Shown here in pieces: positions 14,576 through 20,815 of a stretch of 22,361 nucleotides of DNA (position 1 is the first letter of the stretch; every line of letters begins with the position of its first letter). Position numbers and translations under genes: made by a program. Location of the stretch: positions 1-22,361 of the IMG/VR virus record IMGVR_UViG_3300031565_000417; one strand, written 5' to 3'. A model generated the notes under the pieces. It did not search any database, was not told the origin of the DNA, and saw only the letters and a list, made by a program, of their open reading frames with translations. The stretch comes from a virus.

Positions 14576-14649
14576 GCCCCAGTAGGCCAATTGGAAGAGC
14601 CAGTGGACTTAAAATTCACCAAGTGTCGGTTCAAATCCGACCTGGGGCA
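14576..14649 (+). tRNA. tRNA-Leu (anticodon TAA), short variable loop
   Basis: Acceptor GCCCCAG/CTGGGGC, D stem GGC/GCC, anticodon stem GTGGA/TTCAC and loop CTTAAAA (anticodon 14610-14612, reading TTA, a very common codon here), T arm GTCGG-TTCAAAT-CCGAC, discriminator A. The variable loop is 5 nt (CAAGT), again unlike standard Leu tRNAs. Shares its D-arm layout with the tRNA before it, suggesting duplication. No encoded CCA; it is followed by a run of T. Confidence 0.82.
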
Positions 14650-14673
14650 TTTTTTGGATCAAAATGGTGGGAT

Positions 14674-15573
14674 ATGCTAATTGATGATATTTTTGATGGG
14701 GAATGGAAATCAAATCAGGAATACTGCATTAGATGCCCATATTGTGGTGATCATCCTACCCATAATCACTGTTATGTTAACGCTGAGGTGGGGTTTTTTA
14801 TTTGCCATTTTTGTGGGAAAAAAGGTACTATTAGGCAGTTAGCATTAGATTATGGAAATGGGGATGAGATAGAAAGCGGGCCTGGATTAGTTGAGAAAGA
14901 GCGGCATACGGAAACAGACTTTTTACAGTTTAGAAAGGTTACTGGTATACATGATCAACTTGACAGGCAGGCTTTAAAATACCTTAAAAGTAGAGGATTT
15001 ACTAAAGAATTAATAAGGTTCTATAATATTAAATTTGCATCTTTTGGTAGGTACTATGGGAGGGTTTTAGTACCTATTTTAGAGGATGGTAGGATTGTTT
15101 GTTTTGTGGCCAGATCCTTTCTAGAAGGCGTGAAACCAAAATATTTATTTCCTCACCATGGGGAAACTATAAATACAACCAGTGAATGTATGTTTGGGTG
15201 GGATGCTGTAAGGAAGAATAACCCACCTTATGTTGTGATTGTAGAAGGGATTTTTGATGCAATTTTAGGTTCTGTCAAAGATGGTGGTGCCTTTATTGCT
15301 ATTAATGGGAAACAGCTGCATAATGGGCAGCTTTTTAAACTTTTAAAATTGGATACGTGTTTTTACATAATGTTGGATGGGGATGCCCTGGATGGGGCTA
15401 TGAGGATAGCTAGGACATTAAAAGGTTTTGGGCATATTCCTAAATTGTGTAGATTATCAGGTGAGGAAGATCCTGCTAGTATTACAAAGGAGAGGATGAA
15501 AGAAGTGCTTAATGAGGCTATGTTCTTTACAACATCAGGGGAGGTTAAGTTACTATTAAGGGAAATGTTGTAA
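14674..15573 (+). CDS. dnaG: DnaG-type primase (zinc-binding and Toprim domains)
   Basis: Makes RNA primers for lagging-strand synthesis. The zinc-binding domain is residues 15-50: Cys21-x2-Cys24 (CPYC) and Cys44-x2-Cys47 (CHFC), with Cys18, His28-32 and Cys33 nearby. The Toprim domain has Glu191 (VIVEGIFDA) and Asp235/Asp237 (LDGDALDGA), the metal-binding acidic residues. With 299 residues it has no fused helicase domain (contrast T7 gp4); the replicative helicase must lie elsewhere. The ATG at 14674 is the first plausible start after the last tRNA; upstream frame is tRNA sequence. The GGTGG before it is closer than ideal (about 3 nt), so expression may be low. The next gene overlaps its stop (TAATG). 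Confidence 0.9.
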   Translation: MLIDDIFDGEWKSNQEYCIRCPYCGDHPTHNHCYVNAEVGFFICHFCGKKGTIRQLALDYGNGDEIESGPGLVEKERHTETDFLQFRKVTGIHDQLDRQALKYLKSRGFTKELIRFYNIKFASFGRYYGRVLVPILEDGRIVCFVARSFLEGVKPKYLFPHHGETINTTSECMFGWDAVRKNNPPYVVIVEGIFDAILGSVKDGGAFIAINGKQLHNGQLFKLLKLDTCFYIMLDGDALDGAMRIARTLKGFGHIPKLCRLSGEEDPASITKERMKEVLNEAMFFTTSGEVKLLLREML

Positions 15574-15935
15574 TGTATGACCAAGATGAAATAAATGCAT
15601 TATCAATACTCTATATTACATTTGGGAAAGAAGAGGATTTTAGGTCTTTATTGCACGCTCTTATACCAATGATTAATAAGATATTACTCAGGTTTCCTGA
15701 TTTTTCAGAATTTTATGATGATATACGGCAAGATGTTTTACTTTGTATTTGGAAGAATTGGAAAAATATAGACAAGTTAAGAAATAGCCTTGAAGATACT
15801 GTTCCTGTTAATTTTTTCTTCTTCAAAGTAAGGGGTTTTATGGATTCTAGTCTTACAAGGATATCTAAGCATTCAAAGATTAATTGTGTTCCTATTGATT
15901 CTTTACTTATGGAAGTGGATGAACTAGATGATTAA
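15573..15935 (+). CDS. Sigma-70 region 2-like protein (120 aa)
   Basis: Likely a small sigma-like transcription factor. Residues 23-95 follow the pattern of sigma region 2: a helix (FRSLLHALIPMINKILLRF), then YDDIRQDVLLCIWKNWKNID (48-67) like the DD..QE....WK segment that binds the RNA polymerase clamp, then VNFFFFKVRGFMDSSLTRISK (79-99), like the W..........N...D.-R segment that contacts the -10 element. There is no region 4 for the -35 element; the following gene carries a helix-turn-helix and overlaps by 8 bp. The start overlaps the primase stop. Assignment rests on pattern only; alternatives are an anti-sigma-like or adaptor protein. Confidence 0.55.
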   Translation: MYDQDEINALSILYITFGKEEDFRSLLHALIPMINKILLRFPDFSEFYDDIRQDVLLCIWKNWKNIDKLRNSLEDTVPVNFFFFKVRGFMDSSLTRISKHSKINCVPIDSLLMEVDELDD

Positions 15936-16545
15936 AAAATCGAAGTCCGATATAATTAAGGAAAGTTTATCTGAAGTACAGAGTAGGTATCCAGATTCTA
16001 TTATTGCAGATTTATTAACCCATTTTGATCAGGATACGGTATTAAAGTTGATGATACTGTACAATGGTAGAACAATATGTTTTCCAAAGATAGATACTAT
16101 GTGGAAAACTTTTAGAAATAAAATTATTGTTGATGCACTTTCTATTTTAAATAATCATACGAATGTAAAACAATTAGCCCATTATTTTGGTATTCCTGAA
16201 TATACAATAAGGAATATATATTACTCCCAAAGAAACAGGCTTCCTAGTATGAAATTAACAAGTACTACAGTGGGAAAAATAGTGGAAACAATTTACAGGA
16301 AAAATGTTGAAAAATTTAATAAAGATATGAGAGGATTATTTACTGATAAGTATGGTGTTGGGTATTTTTCTGTGCATGATATCACCCAGAATCCTGAGGA
16401 TCTCTTTGTTCTTAAAGATGGTGTGGATAAGTTAAAGAGTAAATGTATATTGGATGTACAGAAACACCCAATCTTTACAGGCAGGGAGTACAAGATTGAT
16501 GAGGCGGTAAAATTAGTACTAAAAAAAATTGCTGAGAATCATTGA
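15928..16545 (+). CDS. Mor-like helix-turn-helix protein (205 aa)
   Basis: Probable DNA-binding transcription activator. Residues about 46-100 resemble the C-terminal part of the Mor/C activator family of phage Mu: an NGRTICFPKID strand region (like the GG..IYIPK motif), an RN.II helix, then TNVKQLAHYFGIPEYTIRNIYYSQR (78-102) as a helix-turn-helix. The remaining 100 residues are unrecognised, with helices and basic patches (ERK-rich, RKNVEKFNK). It overlaps the sigma-region-2-like gene by 8 bp, implying that the two act together, and lies just before the head genes, where a late-gene activator would be expected. A sigma region 4 replacement is an inference. Confidence 0.5.
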   Translation: MIKKSKSDIIKESLSEVQSRYPDSIIADLLTHFDQDTVLKLMILYNGRTICFPKIDTMWKTFRNKIIVDALSILNNHTNVKQLAHYFGIPEYTIRNIYYSQRNRLPSMKLTSTTVGKIVETIYRKNVEKFNKDMRGLFTDKYGVGYFSVHDITQNPEDLFVLKDGVDKLKSKCILDVQKHPIFTGREYKIDEAVKLVLKKIAENH

Positions 16546-16610
16546 ATATTTTGGTTTTTACTATGGAGAATGGTTAGATTTGCCATACTATATTTATAAA
16601 GGGTTAATAA

Positions 16611-17081
16611 ATGAAGAATAATTTTAAAGCTGTTACTACTGAAATAGAAACTATTTCTGAGGCTACTGTTATTATTAAATCAGAAGCTGTTGATCTGGCG
16701 TTAAAGGATATTGGCCAAGTTAGAGCTAAGTTAGAGGCTTATAATAAGGTTTACGCACACTTTTCTAAGTTTATAACTTACCAGGCAGAAAGATTAGCGG
16801 AAAAGAAATTTGCAGCAGAGGCTAATAGAGAGGTTGCTGTTGCTAGATTAGTACTTCAATGGTTGATAGAAACCGAACATTTTCTTACAGAGATGGAGCC
16901 GGTACTACAGGGAGCAGCACAGGATGTTAGAAAGGGGTTTATTGAGGAATCACTTTCTGGGTTGGACTCGGATATTAGGGATGAATTAATGGGGCGGTTG
17001 GAAGATAAGAAGTTTGAGATGCTGGAATGGTTTACCAAGGAACTTCAGAAGGCTAAAAAGAGAATGTCTGGGAGAAAATAA
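16611..17081 (+). CDS. Helical protein upstream of TerL, small terminase candidate
   Basis: 156 residues, almost wholly helical and charged, with heptad-like coiled-coil segments (about 25-75 and 105-153). No helix-turn-helix or other signature is visible. Position directly before the large terminase (2 bp apart) is where phages usually place the small terminase, which recognises viral DNA and feeds it to the motor, and T4 gp16 is likewise a small coiled-coil protein. The role is by location only; a scaffold or adaptor is possible. ATG follows AAAGGG. The 65-bp gap before it is AT-rich; no promoter with good hexamers and spacing is apparent there. Confidence 0.6.
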   Translation: MKNNFKAVTTEIETISEATVIIKSEAVDLALKDIGQVRAKLEAYNKVYAHFSKFITYQAERLAEKKFAAEANREVAVARLVLQWLIETEHFLTEMEPVLQGAAQDVRKGFIEESLSGLDSDIRDELMGRLEDKKFEMLEWFTKELQKAKKRMSGRK

Positions 17082-17083
17082 CT

Positions 17084-19051
17084 GTGTTGGATAACAGTAG
17101 GATAATTGAAAATATCTATCATTCTGGGCTTTCTATTGATGCCCTTGACTCAGGTTTAAATGGAATATACAAAGAAGGGTATCCATTTGTATCTATTCAA
17201 CAGTTTTTAGATGATGATTATTACTTTGGTAAGATTGCCAAAGATTTGTATCCAGAAAATCGTCCTGATTTAGAAGATATTTTTGATCCAGAAAAGAGTT
17301 ATATTGAAATAATATTGGGTGGTGCTATTGGTTATGGGAAAACTTTTGTAACCACTATTGGATTATGTTACATGATTGGCCAATTATCTGTATATATTGA
17401 TCCACATAGATGGCTAGGGGCTTCTCCAACCTCTCCTTTAGTATTCATCAATATGAGTGTAAGTGGGAAGAAGGCAAAGGAAGTAATTTTTACTAGGGTT
17501 AAAACTATGTTGGATTCTTCCCCATACTTTCAGGAGAAATTCTGTAGAAATAAACGGTTAATTGATACTATGGAATGGAATGTTGATCCAAATGATAAAG
17601 TAAAAAGAAGTGGTCAACAGATTATATTTAAGCCGGGTACGGGGGAATCTTTAAGTGCTTTAGGTGATGATATTTATGGTGGGGCTTGTGATGAGTTGAA
17701 CTTTTTTAGGATTGTGGAAAAATCTAAACGGGCATTTGGTGATAGATTTGACCCAGCCCAGAAACTATATGATACTATTTCTAGAAGGATGAAATCCAGG
17801 TTTTTAAGTGGTGGGATACAATTAGGTAAGTTATTTCTTGTTTCATCTGCACAGGTACCTGAGGATTTTATTGAGCGTAGGATTTTAGAGGCAGAAAAAG
17901 ATGGTAGTTTAGGGAATACAGTAAAGTATATAAAAAAGAGCCAGTGGGAAGGTAAAAGAGGAGTTACAGTTGCTGGTAGGCCAGTATTTAGTGAACAAAC
18001 ATTCCGGGTGGAGGTTGGGGATGCAAATAGGAAATCGAGGTTACTTGATAGAGTAGATTTGAAAACAAAAGAAGTTATATCTGTTATTGATTCAGAAGCT
18101 AGGATTAATGGTAAAGTGATTGAACCACCAATTGATTTTTGGGATGATTTTTATAGAGATTTAGATGGTTCAATACGGGATTTTGGTGGGGAGGTGACTA
18201 GGGCTATTAATCCATTTTTTACAGATATAGAAGTAATATATACTGCTGCTGAATCAGGGACTGACCAAGGGCTTATACACCCATGGGCGGCTGAGGAAAC
18301 GACTCTTGAGGATGGTATGCGGTTACTGATAAATAAAGTTTTCAAGTACAATGAGAAAAAAAAGAGATGGAAACCAATTCGGCACCCAAATAAGGCAAGA
18401 TATTGGCATATAGATATTTCTTTAAGTGGTGACGCCTTAGGGTTAAGTATTGTGCATACATGCGGTTGGAGGCAGGTATGTCCACAGCCCGGAGTATATG
18501 AGGATAGGCCCATTATAGAAACAGATTTAATGTTGAGGGTAGTTCCTCCATATGGTGGTGAGATTAAACTTGGTAATGTTAGGTCCATTTTGTACCAACT
18601 TCAGAACCATGGGATGTATCTTGCAGTAGGCTCCTTAGATCTTAAAATGATGTCTTCTGATTTTATGCAGATTGTTAGAACTAAAGGTCTTACTTGTGGG
18701 CATCTTAGCGTGGATACAGATTTTACTCCTTACCGAGTACTTAAAGATGTATTTTATGATGGTAGAATGGTTATGTACTCTTATGAGCCAGTAATTACTG
18801 AACTTGTGCGGCTAGAGAAAAGGTTGGAAAAGGTTGATCATCCGGCAGACGGCAGTAAGGATGTTTCCGACTCTTTAGCTGGGGCGGTGTATAATTTATT
18901 TACAAATGAATTAAGAGTTTCACCAAGGGAGCTTGATGCTAGGTTACCATTAAATAGTACTGTGAAGGAAAAAGATACCTTAGACAGGAGGATGAAGGAT
19001 GAGGCGGAAAAATTCCGCACTCTAGTGAGGGCAGGGAAGGTGATAAAATGA
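17084..19051 (+). CDS. terL: Terminase large subunit (packaging ATPase-nuclease)
   Basis: Motor that drives DNA into the prohead and cuts the concatemer. ATPase domain: Walker A GAIGYGKT (80-87), Walker B-like GGACDELNFF with Asp203-Glu204, and the coupling segment LVSSAQ (252-257). Nuclease domain of RNase H fold: HIDISLSGDALG (442-453, Asp444 metal ligand), VGSLDL (515-520) and the final DGSKDVSDSLAG (589-600) acidic pair. The 655-residue length is close to T4 gp17 (610). The start is GTG at 17084, about 10 nt after GGGAG; a TTG at the next codon is also possible. The gene overlaps the 57-residue ORF by ATGA. This type of TerL fits headful or T4-like packaging, but the sequence does not settle the end type. 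Confidence 0.95.
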   Translation: MLDNSRIIENIYHSGLSIDALDSGLNGIYKEGYPFVSIQQFLDDDYYFGKIAKDLYPENRPDLEDIFDPEKSYIEIILGGAIGYGKTFVTTIGLCYMIGQLSVYIDPHRWLGASPTSPLVFINMSVSGKKAKEVIFTRVKTMLDSSPYFQEKFCRNKRLIDTMEWNVDPNDKVKRSGQQIIFKPGTGESLSALGDDIYGGACDELNFFRIVEKSKRAFGDRFDPAQKLYDTISRRMKSRFLSGGIQLGKLFLVSSAQVPEDFIERRILEAEKDGSLGNTVKYIKKSQWEGKRGVTVAGRPVFSEQTFRVEVGDANRKSRLLDRVDLKTKEVISVIDSEARINGKVIEPPIDFWDDFYRDLDGSIRDFGGEVTRAINPFFTDIEVIYTAAESGTDQGLIHPWAAEETTLEDGMRLLINKVFKYNEKKKRWKPIRHPNKARYWHIDISLSGDALGLSIVHTCGWRQVCPQPGVYEDRPIIETDLMLRVVPPYGGEIKLGNVRSILYQLQNHGMYLAVGSLDLKMMSSDFMQIVRTKGLTCGHLSVDTDFTPYRVLKDVFYDGRMVMYSYEPVITELVRLEKRLEKVDHPADGSKDVSDSLAGAVYNLFTNELRVSPRELDARLPLNSTVKEKDTLDRRMKDEAEKFRTLVRAGKVIK

Positions 19052-19221
19052 AGAATATTGATAGATTTTTGAGTAAGTTATTTGGGTTGATGCCAAAGGG
19101 GAAAACCGAATTAGTTATTGAAACTACAACAAAAGATCCAGAAAATGAGAATGAAGTAATTATGTTTGACTATTTGCAGAAAAGTGCTGATAGTGGAAAA
19201 CTTGGGATACCGGTAAAGTGA
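19048..19221 (+). CDS. Small hypothetical protein between TerL and portal (57 aa)
   Basis: Starts MKNIDRFLSKLFGLMPKGK and ends GKLGIPVK. Its ATG overlaps the TerL stop (ATGA) and is preceded by GGGAAGG at a good distance, so it is very likely translated. An amphipathic N-terminal helix with bulky hydrophobics (FLSKLFGLM) is followed by an acidic middle (KDPENENE). Function unknown. Location suggests a terminase or portal accessory, and it fills an otherwise unexplained 186-bp gap between two conserved genes. Confidence 0.65.
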   Translation: MKNIDRFLSKLFGLMPKGKTELVIETTTKDPENENEVIMFDYLQKSADSGKLGIPVK

Positions 19222-19237
19222 TGGAGTTATAAAACTA

Positions 19238-20800
19238 ATGAAACAAGATAAGGAGAGAAATGCGGGATTTGTGGCCTTAGTGCGTGATACCATGTTTAAG
19301 CCAAAATCAGGTGGGCAATCTATAGGGAAGAAAACAACGCAGTTTATTCCAAGGGGGGATGGTGTTAGCGCATATTATGCACTAACTAAATGGTATCAAA
19401 ATGCTGTAAATCCAAATTTTTCCAGACTAGACCAGTATAAGGTTTTTGATTTTTTGGATAGGAATTTAGCGGAAGGATCTACAGCGTTAAATATATATGC
19501 GGATAATATAGTTAGTGGTGCAATTGGTGGGGCGGAGACCTATAAGGTTCTGATTGAAGAAGGTACACCAGATGCTGAGAGGAAGGAAGCATTAATTAAG
19601 GATGCGGAGGATAGAACAGGAATAAAAAAACATGTATGGGAAATTGCTAGAGATTTAACAAAATTTGGGGATGATTTTGAGGAAGTGGTAGTGATACAGA
19701 CTCCTGCTGGAGATTATTTGATAGATAAGTTAAAGAAACTTCCAGAAGGAGAAATTTTCGCAAATGTGGATGAGCGTGGTGTAGTCAAGGATAATGATTA
19801 TCCATATTATCAGAAGGCTCCGGATATGCCAGATGATGCGCTAATTTATTTTGATTGGTGGAGGTTGATTCATTTCAAAATTGGTAGGGGTACTTATGGT
19901 TTTGGTAAATCTCTTTTTTCCAATGCTTCTCAGCGGATAGGTCGGCAATTGCTTTGGATGGATGATTGCTTAGTCATTGGTAGAATTACTAGAGCTTGGA
20001 TGCGGTATGCGTTTGGGGTGGATGTCACTAATCTGCCACCAGAGGAAGTTTGGGAATATCTGGATAAGTTTAAATCTAGGGTTACTAAAAAAGAAGTTGT
20101 AGAGAGGTCAGATGGGAGAATACTCATTGGTGATAATCCGCCAATGGTTGATGAGGATATTTTTTATCCAATTCGTGAAGGATCTAATCAAGATGTTAAA
20201 GTACTTAGTGGTGATGCCAATATAGGAAGTATTGATGATATGAAATATGTACAAACTAAGTTTCTTATGGCGGTTTCTGTTCCTAAGGCTTACGTAGGGT
20301 TAGAGGCGGATACTAGGTCTAGGGCTACACTTACTCAAATTGATGTACAATTTTCCCGTCAGGTAAGAAGACGGCAATACGAATTGGTACCAGGATTGGA
20401 ACGGTTTTATGAGATTGTATTTACCTTAGCTGGGATTGATCCAAATAGTTTTGCATGGTCTATACAGTTTCCTGAGTTAAATACTACTGATGAACTACTA
20501 CAGTGGGAAATGATGAAGCTGAAAGCTGAGGTAGCAAAGACATATGTTATTGATATTGGCTGTCTTAACAATGAATGGATTTATGATAAATTATTAGGAT
20601 TTACCCAGGAGGAAAAAGATCTTTATGCTGAGATATTTGAAGTTGATGATGAGGATGAAGGTCAGTTTTTATTTACTCCGGAGCAGTCAAGGCAGATTAG
20701 GCAAGATCCTGCTGTAAGAACTATTTTACATAATATAAAGGATTTGGTTGCCTATAAGCAAGCTAGGGCGGCTGATGCTAAGGATAAAAAGGAAGTTTAA
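19238..20800 (+). CDS. Portal protein (T4 gp20-like)
   Basis: Forms the dodecameric ring at the prohead vertex through which DNA enters and to which the tail joins. Recognised from the gp20-type pattern: FKIGRGTYGFGKSLFSNASQRIGRQLLWMDDCLVIGRITRAW (about 212-252), where a basic helix precedes a conserved RI.RA segment, LPPEEVWEYLDKFKSR, and KYVQTKFLMAVSVPKAYVGLE (about 335-355) with the later RRRQYELVPGLERFYEIVF helix. The N-terminal part (AEGSTALNIYADNIV) is also typical. Length 520 is close to T4 gp20 (524). ATG after a GGAG site. It lies between TerL and the head morphogenesis protein, the normal order. Confidence 0.9.
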   Translation: MKQDKERNAGFVALVRDTMFKPKSGGQSIGKKTTQFIPRGDGVSAYYALTKWYQNAVNPNFSRLDQYKVFDFLDRNLAEGSTALNIYADNIVSGAIGGAETYKVLIEEGTPDAERKEALIKDAEDRTGIKKHVWEIARDLTKFGDDFEEVVVIQTPAGDYLIDKLKKLPEGEIFANVDERGVVKDNDYPYYQKAPDMPDDALIYFDWWRLIHFKIGRGTYGFGKSLFSNASQRIGRQLLWMDDCLVIGRITRAWMRYAFGVDVTNLPPEEVWEYLDKFKSRVTKKEVVERSDGRILIGDNPPMVDEDIFYPIREGSNQDVKVLSGDANIGSIDDMKYVQTKFLMAVSVPKAYVGLEADTRSRATLTQIDVQFSRQVRRRQYELVPGLERFYEIVFTLAGIDPNSFAWSIQFPELNTTDELLQWEMMKLKAEVAKTYVIDIGCLNNEWIYDKLLGFTQEEKDLYAEIFEVDDEDEGQFLFTPEQSRQIRQDPAVRTILHNIKDLVAYKQARAADAKDKKEV

Positions 20801-20815
20801 AAGGGATTATTAATA

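Noticed and set aside
14496-14649. TAG and TAA anticodon tRNAs as stop-codon suppressors
   Set aside because: Anticodons TAG and TAA read CTA and TTA; suppressors of TAG and TAA would need CTA and TTA as anticodons.
14542-14673. An upstream start for the primase at 14542
   Set aside because: The extra 44 residues would be encoded by the two Leu tRNA genes; ATG 14674 lies after them.
14249-14680. A 143-residue open frame through the tRNA cluster
   Set aside because: It is made of tRNA-2 to tRNA-6 sequence, its peptide is low-sense, and it ends in the primase frame; five tRNA folds explain the DNA.
15928-15935. Programmed frameshift joining the sigma-like and Mor-like genes
   Set aside because: The 8-bp overlap has its own ATG start and no obvious slippery heptamer, so ordinary coupled translation explains it.
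16546-16610. A promoter in the gap before the terminase region
   Set aside because: AT-rich hexamer-like pieces are present (TTGGTT, TATATT, TATAAA) but none combine with a 16-18 nt spacer into a convincing pair.
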